Assembly: GCA_009668945.1 (NCBI GenBank)
Contig: SBEH01000002.1
Span: 1-64,000 of the forward strand
DNA length: 64,000 bases
Reading direction: 5' to 3'
Origin: Actinomycetota bacterium
GTDB lineage: Bacteria > Actinomycetota > Coriobacteriia > Anaerosomatales > Anaerosomataceae
Both the position numbers and the translations under genes were made by a program. Of this stretch, positions 26,227 to 33,959 are shown one piece after another; positions within the stretch are counted from its first letter, which is position 1, and each line of letters opens with the position of its first letter. The notes beneath the pieces were generated by a model. The model did not search any database. It saw only the letters and a list, made by a program, of their open reading frames with translations, and was not told where the DNA came from.

Positions 26227-26868
26227 ATGAACATCGTCGTCGTCGGGTGTGGGAGAGTCGGCTCTCAGCTCGCCACCATGCTCTCCGTCGAGGGTCACAA
26301 CGTGGTCGTGATCGACCGCGACGAGAACGCCTTCCGCCGCCTCGGCGGGACGTTCAACGGAGTGACTATCTGCGGCCTCGGCTTCGACGAGGAGGTTCTC
26401 GAGGAGGCCGGAATCCGTGAGGCGGATGCGTTCGCCGCCACTACGGACCTCGACAACACGAACCTCATGGCCGCCGAGGTCGCGCGCAAGATATTCGGCG
26501 TCAGGCATGTCGTCGCCCGACTCTACAATCCCGTGCGCGAGCGGACGTACCAGCAGCTCGACCTTGACTACGTCTGCGGCACCACGCTTGTGGCCGAGTC
26601 GCTGATGGAGAAGATCAAGTCCGGCCACGGCCACCACCTCAACAGCATCGATGACATCGAGGTCGTCGAGTTCAAGGCTGGCGCTGCGGTTGAAGGAAAG
26701 CGCGTGGACGAAGTCGAGATGGCTCGCCGCTTCCGCATCTTCACGGTGATTCGCGGAAGCGTGGCCTACGTTCCCGAGCCCGAGATGGTGCTGCACCGGG
26801 GCGACATCCTCTTCGGCGCGATAAAGGACGAGGCGTTTCGCAAAGTCGAGCGCTTCATGGAGGAGTGA
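26227..26868 (+). CDS. trkA: TrkA family potassium uptake regulatory protein
   Basis: This 213-residue peripheral gating subunit of a Trk/Ktr potassium transporter has an N-terminal RCK_N Rossmann domain with GCGRVGSQLA and the acidic IDRDENAF nucleotide-binding strand, and a C-terminal RCK_C domain. Actinobacteria commonly carry two such genes (CeoB/CeoC type). The next trkA starts 3 bases after its stop, and trkH follows, so the set forms one operon. Confidence 0.93.
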   Translation: MNIVVVGCGRVGSQLATMLSVEGHNVVVIDRDENAFRRLGGTFNGVTICGLGFDEEVLEEAGIREADAFAATTDLDNTNLMAAEVARKIFGVRHVVARLYNPVRERTYQQLDLDYVCGTTLVAESLMEKIKSGHGHHLNSIDDIEVVEFKAGAAVEGKRVDEVEMARRFRIFTVIRGSVAYVPEPEMVLHRGDILFGAIKDEAFRKVERFMEE

Positions 26869-26871
26869 GCG

Positions 26872-27537
26872 ATGTACGTCGTGATCAACGGCGGCGGCAA
26901 GGTCGCGTCGTACCTCGGCCGGCAGCTCATAGAGAACGGGCATGCGGTCGCGGTCATAGAGAAGCGTGAGGAGATCGCCGAGAAGCTCATCACGGAGCTT
27001 CCGGGTGAGCCGCTCATCATCCACGGCGACGGCTGCGACTCCATCTATCAGGAGGACGCGGGAGTCGCTCGCGCGGACGTGTTCGTGGCGGCTACCGGCG
27101 ATGACGATGACAATCTCGTTTCGTGCCAATTGGCAAAGGTCGCGTTCGGGGTCCCGCGCGCGGTAGCCCGCGTGAACAACCCGAAGAACGAGCACATCTT
27201 CAATGCGCTCGGCATCGAGGCCATCTCATCGACGACGATCATCTCGCGTCTGATCGAGGAGGAGGCGACCGTCGGCGACATCCGCACACTCATGGCGCTG
27301 CGCAAGGGCCACATGGCGATCGTGGAGATCGAACTGCCGGTCGACCGTTGCGTCGTGTGCGGCAAGAAGGTGGCCGACCTGAACCTGCCGGTGGACTGCC
27401 TGATCGTCGCTCTGATCCGCGACGAGGACGCGATCCCGGTCCACGGTGACACCGAGATGCAGCCGGGAGATGTGGTCATCGCATTCACGAACGTGGCGCA
27501 CGAGCGTGCGCTCAAGAAGGCGCTGACGGGAGCCTAG
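26872..27537 (+). CDS. trkA: Second TrkA family potassium uptake regulatory protein
   Basis: This 221-residue RCK protein is paralogous to its neighbour. It has the nucleotide fold INGGGKVASYLGRQL, VIEKREE and HGDGCD, then an RCK_C domain that contains an additional CVVCG pair near residue 162, which the first TrkA lacks. This pair might bind a metal or be redox sensitive; that is inference. The two subunits probably assemble as the gating ring of TrkH. Confidence 0.92.
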   Translation: MYVVINGGGKVASYLGRQLIENGHAVAVIEKREEIAEKLITELPGEPLIIHGDGCDSIYQEDAGVARADVFVAATGDDDDNLVSCQLAKVAFGVPRAVARVNNPKNEHIFNALGIEAISSTTIISRLIEEEATVGDIRTLMALRKGHMAIVEIELPVDRCVVCGKKVADLNLPVDCLIVALIRDEDAIPVHGDTEMQPGDVVIAFTNVAHERALKKALTGA

Positions 27538-27542
27538 GGCAC

Positions 27543-27692
27543 ATGAAGACCGACCGCTCCACCGAACGTGGACTTGCCAGCCGCGAGAACTGGCCGGGCT
27601 ATCTCGGTGGCATGCTCACCGAAGCCGCGTTCATCCTGGGGCTGACGCTGCTCGCCTTCATCATGGCCGTCATCGCGAAGGCGGTCTTCTAG
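27543..27692 (+). CDS. Small single-pass membrane protein between trkA and trkH
   Basis: A 49-codon frame fills the gap between trkA and trkH: its ATG is 5 bases after the trkA stop and its TAG is immediately followed by the trkH ATG. The product has a polar, charged N-terminus of about 18 residues (MKTDRSTERGLASRENW) and one clear membrane helix (FILGLTLLAFIMAVIAKAVF). The snug fit and composition argue that it is a real gene, although the ribosome binding site is weak (GGGAGCCTAGGGC). By analogy with small subunits such as KdpF it could be a transporter accessory peptide; this is inference. Confidence 0.65.
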   Translation: MKTDRSTERGLASRENWPGYLGGMLTEAAFILGLTLLAFIMAVIAKAVF

Positions 27693-29195
27693 ATGCTGCT
27701 TCGTCCACGTCTCGACGACCACCGGGTGATCGGCAAGTACACCGGCAAGATCATCATCGGCGTCGGTCTGCTCATGGTCATCCCGCTAGTGACGTCCATC
27801 ATCTTCGGCGAGTGGGACACCGTCCTGGACTTCGTCATCAGCATCGCTTTGTGCATGATCTTCGGCTTCGGTACACAGATCCTTTGCCGCACCGATCGGG
27901 ACCTGAACTGGAGCCACGGCCTGGTTGTCGCATCGGGATCGTGGGTTGTAGCCACGATTCTGGGCGCGATGCCTCACTGGCTCTCGGGACACGAAGGCTC
28001 GTACCTCGACGCGATGTTCGACGTGATGAGCGGGTACACGACGACCGGGCTGTACCTGCTGCAGGACCTCGATCACATTGCCCATGGGCTCAACATGTGG
28101 CGCCACCTGCTCACATACGCCGGCGGTCAGGGCATCGTGGTGATCGCGCTGACGTTCCTCTTCAAGGGGACGGCCGGCGCGTACAAGTTGTACGTCGGCG
28201 AGGGCAAGGACGAGCGGCTCCTGCCGAACGTGGTGCACACCGCCCGAGCCATCTGGCTCGTATCACTCACCTGGCTCGTGATCGGTACTGCGCTGCTCGC
28301 CATCACTGGCATGGCGCTCGGGCAGGAACCGGTACGGGCTCTGCTGCACGGTCTTTGGGTCTTCATGGGAGCATGGTCCACCGGTGGTTTCGCGCCGCAG
28401 TCGTATAACACCCTCTGGTACCACTCCCTCAGCTACGAGGTCGTGAGCATCGTTATCTTCATCGCCGGGTCGTTCAACTTCGCGCTGCACTGGGCCGTGT
28501 GGACCGGCAAGCGCAAGGAAATCCTGAAGAACGTCGAGACAGTGTCCTTCGCGATCACGTTGAGCCTCACGGTTCTCATCGCGACCTTCGCGCTCGCGAA
28601 GGCAGGCGTGTACCCCGACGCGATGTCGCTCTTCCGCAAGGCGTTCTACCAGCTTGCGTCCGGACACACCACCACCGGCTTCTCCACGATCTATGCGCGT
28701 GCCTTCGTCACGCAGTGGGGCCCGATCGGCTTGGTGGCTACTACCATCGCCATGGCCATCGGCGCTTCGGCGTGTTCGACCGGCGGTGGCATCAAGGGCA
28801 TCCGGATGGGCGTGATGTTCAAGGCCTTCATCCAGGACATCCGCAAGGCCGTATCCCCGGAGCGGGCGATCGTGAGCGCGAAGTTCCACCACGTCCGCGA
28901 CGTGTTCCTCGACGACGGGTTGGTCAGAACCACGATGACCATCACGATCGCGTACCTCTCGCTCTACGGGCTCACCGCCATAGTGGGAACGCTGTGCGGG
29001 TACGACTTCCTCCAGTCCGCGTTCGAAGGCGTGTCGGCCGCCTCGAACACCGGCCTCTCGTGTGGTGTCACTTCGCCGACGATGCCTGACGTGATGAAGG
29101 CTCTCTACATCGCCGCTATGTGGCTCGGACGCCTGGAGTTCATGTCCGTGTTCGCGCTGGGCGGGTACTTCGTGACGATGGTGAGGGGGCGCTGA
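27693..29195 (+). CDS. trkH: TrkH family potassium channel subunit
   Basis: This 500-residue integral membrane protein is the pore of a Trk potassium uptake system. Four P-loop motifs can be seen in order: SGYTTTGL near residue 112, GAWSTGGFAP near 229, SGHTTTGFST near 327 and ASNTGLSCG near 450, the fourfold filter typical of the SKT superfamily. About ten or more membrane segments surround them. The ATG directly abuts the stop of the 49-residue membrane peptide gene. The last gene of the operon overlaps its stop (TGATG). Confidence 0.95.
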   Translation: MLLRPRLDDHRVIGKYTGKIIIGVGLLMVIPLVTSIIFGEWDTVLDFVISIALCMIFGFGTQILCRTDRDLNWSHGLVVASGSWVVATILGAMPHWLSGHEGSYLDAMFDVMSGYTTTGLYLLQDLDHIAHGLNMWRHLLTYAGGQGIVVIALTFLFKGTAGAYKLYVGEGKDERLLPNVVHTARAIWLVSLTWLVIGTALLAITGMALGQEPVRALLHGLWVFMGAWSTGGFAPQSYNTLWYHSLSYEVVSIVIFIAGSFNFALHWAVWTGKRKEILKNVETVSFAITLSLTVLIATFALAKAGVYPDAMSLFRKAFYQLASGHTTTGFSTIYARAFVTQWGPIGLVATTIAMAIGASACSTGGGIKGIRMGVMFKAFIQDIRKAVSPERAIVSAKFHHVRDVFLDDGLVRTTMTITIAYLSLYGLTAIVGTLCGYDFLQSAFEGVSAASNTGLSCGVTSPTMPDVMKALYIAAMWLGRLEFMSVFALGGYFVTMVRGR

Positions 29196-29776
29196 TGAGC
29201 CGACTGTCGCGCTCGATTGCCGTCGCCGCACTCCTCGCCGTGCTCGCCCTCGGCGCAGGCTGCCGCGCCGCCGGCACTCCCGAGCCGAGCCCGAACGAGC
29301 ACTCCAGCACCGAGCTGATTGAGTCGCCGAAGGAGTTCGACGGCTCCGAGATCGCCTTTGCCGGCGAAGTCATCGGCGAAGCGATGAAGCGCGGCGACAT
29401 GGCCTGGCTGCACATCAACGACGATGCCTACTACGTGAAGAACGTGGAGGAGGGCGCGCAGCTCGGCGGCTACAACACCGGCATGGCGGTGTGGCTGCCG
29501 GCGGATCTGGCCGACAGAGTGACGTACTTCGGCGACTACAAGCATGAGGGCGACATCGTCGAGGTCGAGGGCGTCTACAACGCCGCATGCGGCGAGCACG
29601 GCGGTGACACGGACATCCATGCAACGAGCCTGAGCGTTGTCGAGACAGGGCATGTCGTCGTGGACAAGACTCATCCCGCCAAGACCGCCTGGGCTATCGG
29701 GCTGGCGCTGCTTGCAGTCGGGCTGTGCGTCGCAGATCGCTTCTGGCTGCGAGGGGTCCGGGGCCACCGCGCCTGA
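29195..29776 (+). CDS. Putative lipoprotein with OB-like domain and C-terminal membrane segment
   Basis: This 193-residue protein has a signal sequence with lipobox LGAGC (C23), a central domain of about 110 residues with beta-strand-like alternation (GSEIAFAGEVIGEA, AWLHINDDAYYVK, HEGDIVEVEGVYN) resembling an OB fold, and a hydrophobic segment near residues 168-185. Having both a lipid anchor and a membrane segment would tether both ends. It overlaps trkH as TGATG, so it is translated with the potassium system. I do not recognise a named family. Confidence 0.7.
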   Translation: MSRLSRSIAVAALLAVLALGAGCRAAGTPEPSPNEHSSTELIESPKEFDGSEIAFAGEVIGEAMKRGDMAWLHINDDAYYVKNVEEGAQLGGYNTGMAVWLPADLADRVTYFGDYKHEGDIVEVEGVYNAACGEHGGDTDIHATSLSVVETGHVVVDKTHPAKTAWAIGLALLAVGLCVADRFWLRGVRGHRA

Positions 29777-29779
29777 GAT

Positions 29780-29808
29780 TTGCCGCTCTGGCGGGGCTGC
29801 CATACACT
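29780..29808 (+). promoter_or_regulatory. Predicted tRNA-Gly promoter
   Basis: TTGCCG (29780-29785), a 17-base spacer and TACACT (29803-29808) lie 12 bases upstream of the tRNA 5' end. The same -10 hexamer recurs before rpsF. Confidence 0.6.
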
Positions 29809-29820
29809 AGGCGAACGCGC

Positions 29821-29895
29821 GCGGGTGTAGCTCAGTGGTAGAGCTTTGGCTTCCCAAGCCAAGAGCCGCGGGTTCGAGTCCCGTCACCCGCTCCA
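29821..29895 (+). tRNA. tRNA-Gly (anticodon CCC)
   Basis: The cloverleaf is complete: acceptor GCGGGTG/CACCCGC, D arm with AGCTCAGTGGTAGAGCT, anticodon stem TTGGC/GCCAA around loop TTCCCAA, T arm with GGTTCGAGTCC, discriminator T and an encoded CCA (29893-29895). Anticodon CCC reads GGG, and glycine identity is supported by the GCGGG acceptor start. A palindromic terminator follows. Confidence 0.95.
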
Positions 29896-29905
29896 GAGTG
29901 AGTAC

Positions 29906-29930
29906 GCGAGGGGCCCGTTGGGCCCCTCGC
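29906..29930 (+). terminator. Hairpin terminator after tRNA-Gly
   Basis: GCGAGGGGCCC and GGGCCCCTCGC form a perfect 11-base-pair stem with a GTT loop, starting 10 bases after the tRNA CCA end. No U tract follows, so it may act as a processing or pausing structure as well. Confidence 0.65.
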
Positions 29931-30067
29931 TGCACGTAGCGCCTTTCGTCTGACTATGTCGCCGCTCGTCGCATGCGGCCGCCGACAGTGCGGCGTCGGT
30001 GTATCGTATCGAACACAGGTTCGATTCCTCGACCCCTCCGAGGACTGCCGTCCAACAGGAGGGGTCT

Positions 30068-30955
30068 ATGATGTGCATACGAATCGCGCCGTGGATTGCG
30101 GGCGCGTGTCTAATCCCAGGATTGCTCGGGGCTCCGGTTCCTGCCGCCGCCCTCGAATTGCGCATGCCGGTCGAGGGCGGGGCGATCATCCTGCCGTTCG
30201 GGGCTTCGTCTCCGGGCGGCACGCACCGGGGCGTTGACGTTTCTGCGGTGGGCGGCGACACGGTGACGGCGCCGGTTGGCGGTACCGTGACCTTCGCAGG
30301 CAGCGTGCCCGCCGACGGTGGGGGCACGTGCATCGCAGTGACGATCGAGACTGCCGAAGGCAGGCGTGTGAGCCTTGTCCCGCTCGAGGGCGCTACGGTA
30401 GTCGTCGGCGAGTACATTGAGGCGGGGAGCGCTATCGGCGTCGTCCGCGAGGCAGGCGATGACTCCTCGGGCGAACCTCACGTGCATGTCAGTCTGCGGC
30501 AGGGCGACCTGTATCTGGATCCCGGTCCCCTGCTCGCCGCCGGCTGCGACGGGGGCGGCACGTCAGCTCCCGTTCCCGAGGTCGAGTCGGCGGCGCCGGA
30601 GTTGCCGATCGGTGGGGCCGGCGCGAGAGCGGCCGCAGGCTACACGTGTGCCGCGACGCCGCTGGCCGCCACCAGTCCGGGAACCAGACCGGCCGCCGCG
30701 AGCGAACCCGGTGCTCCCGCGTCAGCGGCCGGGATCGAGGTCGCCCGCGCGGCTCACAGGCCAGTCGAAGGCGCAAGCGTGCCCGTTCAGTCGGCGCTCG
30801 ACCCCACGGCGCGCTACGCGGTGGTGCGTCCCAGGGTCCGTGCGTCGGCGCTCTCGCCGAGGGCCGTCTCAAGCGGTTTGGCGCTAGCCGTGATGTGCTT
30901 GTCCCTCGCCGGTATCGCCGTGACGCGTCGCGCGGTGTCGGTCGTGTCCGAATGA
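30068..30955 (+). CDS. Secreted M23 (LytM-type) peptidase-domain protein
   Basis: This 295-residue protein has an N-terminal signal sequence (about residues 1-27) and an M23 metallopeptidase domain with the zinc motifs HxxxD (THRGVD) and HxH (PHVHVS), so it can plausibly cleave peptidoglycan cross-links. A long Ala/Pro/Gly/Glu-rich region follows, and a hydrophobic segment with a basic tail at the C-terminus suggests membrane anchoring. GGAGGGG precedes tandem ATG codons at 30068 and 30071; the second has the better spacing and may be the true start. Confidence 0.85.
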   Translation: MMCIRIAPWIAGACLIPGLLGAPVPAAALELRMPVEGGAIILPFGASSPGGTHRGVDVSAVGGDTVTAPVGGTVTFAGSVPADGGGTCIAVTIETAEGRRVSLVPLEGATVVVGEYIEAGSAIGVVREAGDDSSGEPHVHVSLRQGDLYLDPGPLLAAGCDGGGTSAPVPEVESAAPELPIGGAGARAAAGYTCAATPLAATSPGTRPAAASEPGAPASAAGIEVARAAHRPVEGASVPVQSALDPTARYAVVRPRVRASALSPRAVSSGLALAVMCLSLAGIAVTRRAVSVVSE

Positions 30956-30996
30956 AGGAATGTTCGCAGCGTGTCAGAGGGTTGGGGTAGACGTCG

Positions 30997-31025
30997 TTGT
31001 AGGGCTGTCGGGTCTCTGATACACT
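30997..31025 (+). promoter_or_regulatory. Predicted promoter of the rpsF-ssb-rpsR-rplI operon
   Basis: TTGTAG (30997-31002), a 17-base spacer and TACACT (31020-31025) lie 77 bases upstream of the rpsF start codon, leaving a leader of about 70 nucleotides. Confidence 0.55.
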
Positions 31026-31101
31026 GCGGAAGCTTCATTTCCTGCTCCGGGCGACGCCTTCACAAGTCCCGGGGCCGCATCAGCCCAAGGGAGGTGAACT
31101 G

Positions 31102-31395
31102 TTGAAGGCTTACGAACTTATGCTCATCCTGCGCCCCAACCTCGAGGACGAGGCACGTGATGCTGCTCTCGAGAAGACGAGGGGGCTCATCACCGCCGAG
31201 GGCGGTACGGTCGACACCGAAGACTCATGGGGCAAGCGCCGTCTTGCGCACGAGATCGATCACACGGAGGAGGGCGACTACCACGTCGTTCTCTTCCACG
31301 CGTCCGCCGCTACCGTCGCCGAGCTCGACCGCGTCCTGCACATCACCGATCAGGTGCTCCGCTTCATGATCGTCCGAAGGGACGACATAGCGTAG
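31102..31395 (+). CDS. rpsF: 30S ribosomal protein S6
   Basis: This 97-residue protein is of normal length with YELMLILRPNL at the N-terminus and LRFMIVRRDD at the C-terminus. It binds S18 on the 30S platform. It starts with TTG, compensated by a near-perfect Shine-Dalgarno GGGAGGTGA 6 bases upstream. It is first in the conserved rpsF-ssb-rpsR-rplI cluster. Confidence 0.97.
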   Translation: MKAYELMLILRPNLEDEARDAALEKTRGLITAEGGTVDTEDSWGKRRLAHEIDHTEEGDYHVVLFHASAATVAELDRVLHITDQVLRFMIVRRDDIA

Positions 31396-31448
31396 TGGCT
31401 CCCTGGTCGGCGTCGTAACGACCGGTAACAACGAGTGAGGTGGCACAC

Positions 31449-31865
31449 ATGAGCATCAACAGAGTAGTGATCTCCGGCAATCTGACCCGCGATCCCGAGC
31501 TCAAGGCGACGGCTGGCGGGACGAGCGTGCTGAAGATGGGCGTCGCGGTGAACGACCGTCGCAAGAACCAGCAGACGGGCGATTGGGAAGACGTTCCGAA
31601 CTTCGTGGACGTCACCATCTTCGGCGCTCGCGCCGAAGCGCTCTCGCGGTTCCTGTCCAAGGGCTCGAAGGTCGCCATCGAAGGCAAGCTGCGCTGGAGC
31701 CAGTGGGAGTCGCAGGCGGGCGAGAAGCGCTCGAAGCTGGAGGTCGTCGCGGACGAGATCGAATTCCTCTCGTCGCGGGACGGCGGCTCGAACGGTCAGG
31801 CCGCGCACTTCGACGCGCCGCCGTCGGATGCCGCTGAGGACCTCGGCGAGGAGATCCCGTTCTGA
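31449..31865 (+). CDS. ssb: Single-stranded DNA-binding protein
   Basis: This 138-residue protein has an OB fold (NRVVISGNLTRDPEL, NFVDVTIFGARAE, GKLRWSQWE) and the acidic C-terminal tip EEIPF that recruits repair and replication partners. The tail is short compared with mycobacterial Ssb. The ATG at 31449 is chosen because GAGGTGG lies just upstream and overlaps the alternative GTG at 31440. Confidence 0.97.
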   Translation: MSINRVVISGNLTRDPELKATAGGTSVLKMGVAVNDRRKNQQTGDWEDVPNFVDVTIFGARAEALSRFLSKGSKVAIEGKLRWSQWESQAGEKRSKLEVVADEIEFLSSRDGGSNGQAAHFDAPPSDAAEDLGEEIPF

Positions 31866-31949
31866 TTCGAGAATCTGCCTGGCGGCGGCGCCCTCCCGCC
31901 GCAGGTCCGATAGACCGCCCCGGAGAAGGGGCTGGAAGGAGGTACGTAC

Positions 31950-32213
31950 ATGACTGATTACTCGAGAAAGCCGAAGCGCCGCTACTGCGCGTTCTGCAAG
32001 GACAAGGTCGAGTACATCGACTACAAGGACGTGAACATGCTCCGCAAGTACACGACGGACCGCGGCAAGATCAAGCCCCGGCGCGTGTCGGGCAACTGCG
32101 CGCAACACCAGCATCAGCTGGCCATCGCCGTCAAGCGTGCTCGCGAGATGGCGCTGATCCCCTACGCTGTTCCTGTGGTCAGCGGCAAGGTCGACGGCAA
32201 GGGTCGCAGGTAG
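31950..32213 (+). CDS. rpsR: 30S ribosomal protein S18, zinc-binding form
   Basis: This 87-residue protein carries [10 protein letters not shown] and later CAQH, the zinc-binding (C+) variant of S18, followed by the conserved KPRRVSGN and [20 protein letters not shown] motifs. The zinc-free paralogue, if any, is not in this window. GGAAGGAGG precedes the ATG. Confidence 0.97.
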   Translation: MTDYSRKPKRRYCAFCKDKVEYIDYKDVNMLRKYTTDRGKIKPRRVSGNCAQHQHQLAIAVKRAREMALIPYAVPVVSGKVDGKGRR

Positions 32214-32214
32214 C

Positions 32215-33207
32215 ATGCCCGACAGCGCCCTCAACGGCCGCAGAGTGGTCACCCTCGCGATCGTCGCGATCGTCGGCGCTCTGGCCACCGTGCTCTTCCA
32301 CCCGGTGATCGGCTTGCCGGTGGCGGGCACCGCACTCGCGGCGCTCGTGTACGGGGGAAGGCCCTGGGCCTCTACTGCCGCGAGCGTGGTGGGCGGCGTG
32401 CTCACGGGCCTGTTCGCAAGCGCGACGCTGTATGTGGTTGTGTTTCCGCTGGTCGGGGTGCCGACGACGGCTCGCACGCCGTACGTGTACACGGCTCTCG
32501 TGATCTGCTCGCTGGTACTTGTGGGACCTCTCACGGCTGTGATGATGCGCAAGCGACGTGTGCTTGTGACTGCGGCAATCGTAGCGGGGGTCCTGACGGT
32601 GTTGCAGGTAGGCACCCTGGCGGTACTGGCCGACGGGACGGATATGGGACTGGTCGGGTACGTCAAGGCCGCTGCGTCAGGGGTGGTTGTCGAGGCCGGT
32701 CTCGGCGACGATTTCGCTCACGCCATGCTCTCGATGTGGCCGGGTGTTGTCATCGCCATGAACGGCATCACGTCGATGCTGGTTGTCGGGGGCGTGGGTG
32801 TTGCCGGTGCGCGAGCGGGTATCGAGATCAAGCGCATACCGCCGCTCTCGTCACTGGACCTGGACGCGCGCGTCGTCATCCTGCCGATCGTCGCCGTGGC
32901 TCTGCTCGCGGCCGGGAAGTTGCCGACGGATGCTGCGTCTTCACTCGATATCGTGGGCAAGAACCTGCTAGTGGTAGCGCGATGGGTGTTCTTCCTGCAA
33001 GGCGTAGCGGTCTTCGCCGGGCTCTATGAGCGGGCGAAGTTCCCGAGACCTGTACGGGCCATGGGGTTCGTGCTTCTCGGCGTGACCGAAGTGTTCGCCC
33101 CGGCGGTCAGCCTTACGGGGCTAGCGGACATCTGGCTCAACCTGCGCCGGCTGCCGCGTGACAGTTCCAAGACGTCGCCTCCTCCGGAAGCGGCAGGCTC
33201 GGACTGA
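32215..33207 (+). CDS. DUF2232 (YybS-like) membrane protein
   Basis: This 330-residue protein has about eight membrane segments throughout. Location between rpsR and rplI, size and topology match the YybS/DUF2232 family, which sits in this ribosomal cluster in many Gram-positive bacteria and has no established function. The start is 1 base after the rpsR stop, so translation is probably coupled. Confidence 0.8.
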   Translation: MPDSALNGRRVVTLAIVAIVGALATVLFHPVIGLPVAGTALAALVYGGRPWASTAASVVGGVLTGLFASATLYVVVFPLVGVPTTARTPYVYTALVICSLVLVGPLTAVMMRKRRVLVTAAIVAGVLTVLQVGTLAVLADGTDMGLVGYVKAAASGVVVEAGLGDDFAHAMLSMWPGVVIAMNGITSMLVVGGVGVAGARAGIEIKRIPPLSSLDLDARVVILPIVAVALLAAGKLPTDAASSLDIVGKNLLVVARWVFFLQGVAVFAGLYERAKFPRPVRAMGFVLLGVTEVFAPAVSLTGLADIWLNLRRLPRDSSKTSPPPEAAGSD

Positions 33208-33267
33208 AGAAGATGCGCTGCCGCCTCGCTCACTCGCGAAGCGGACGTTGAACGAGTAGGAGAAACG

Positions 33268-33897
33268 ATGAAAGTCATTCTGTTGACTGATGTGAAGGGC
33301 AGAGGGAAGGAAGGCGACGTCATCGAAGTCGCCCGCGGCTTTGCCGCCAACTACCTACTGCCTCGCAAGATGGCCGTTATGGCCACGTCTGGGAACCTCA
33401 AGCAGCTTGAGGCGCGCATGCACAACATCCACAAGCGCGAGGAGACCAAGCGCAACGAGGCTGAAGGCCAGGCGGCGCAGATCGCCGGCAAGACGCTGGT
33501 GATCGAGGTCAAGGCAGGCGACGCGGGCAAGCTCTTCGGTTCCGTGACGGCCGGCATGGTGGCTGACGCGCTGAGCGAGCAACTCGGCGTTGACGTCGAT
33601 CGCAAGAAGCTCGACCTGCACGGGCACATCAAGTCCGTGGGAGAGCACACCATCGACGTGCGGATCTACCAGGACGTGACGGCCGAACTCCTGCTCAGCG
33701 TAGTGCCCGCGGGCGGCGCGCCCGTTGTGCCGACGGTGGCCGAGATCGTGGCCGAGGCCGACGCAGAGGCGGCGGCACAGGCCACCGAGGAGAGCGCTAT
33801 CGAAGAGACGGCCGATACGACCGGGCTCGCAGTGGACGAGGCTGCCGCCGAGGATGCCGAAGGCGTAGCGGCTGATGCGACGGAGGACGAGGAATAG
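33268..33897 (+). CDS. rplI: 50S ribosomal protein L9 with acidic C-terminal extension
   Basis: The first 150 residues are a normal L9: MKVILLTDVKGRGKEGDV, the GFAANYLLPRKMA motif, a long connecting helix and a C-terminal RNA-binding domain. A further 55-60 residues rich in Ala, Glu, Asp and Thr bring it to 209 residues, against the usual 148-150. The extension lacks predicted structure and is strongly acidic, so it is unlikely to bind rRNA. GTAGGAGAAACG precedes the ATG. A hairpin follows the stop. Confidence 0.95.
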   Translation: MKVILLTDVKGRGKEGDVIEVARGFAANYLLPRKMAVMATSGNLKQLEARMHNIHKREETKRNEAEGQAAQIAGKTLVIEVKAGDAGKLFGSVTAGMVADALSEQLGVDVDRKKLDLHGHIKSVGEHTIDVRIYQDVTAELLLSVVPAGGAPVVPTVAEIVAEADAEAAAQATEESAIEETADTTGLAVDEAAAEDAEGVAADATEDEE

Positions 33898-33914
33898 GCA
33901 CCGGGTGATACAGA

Positions 33915-33935
33915 AGGCGCCGCGACGCGGCGCCT
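33915..33935 (+). terminator. Hairpin between rplI and dnaB
   Basis: AGGCGCCGC and GCGGCGCCT form a perfect 9-base-pair stem with a GAC loop, 17 bases after the rplI stop and 24 bases before the dnaB ATG. With only CGTCT following it may terminate weakly and set the ratio of dnaB to ribosomal protein expression. Confidence 0.6.
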
Positions 33936-33959
33936 CGTCTACCCGATTGGAGTCCCGGT

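Noticed and set aside
30015-30040. GGTTCGATTCC resembling a tRNA T arm upstream of the M23 gene
   Set aside because: The flanking bases do not form a T stem and no acceptor or anticodon stem can be drawn.
29931-30067. Possible cyclic di-AMP riboswitch before the M23 peptidase
   Set aside because: Such elements precede cell-wall hydrolase genes in actinobacteria, but the leader lacks the conserved core motifs of that class.
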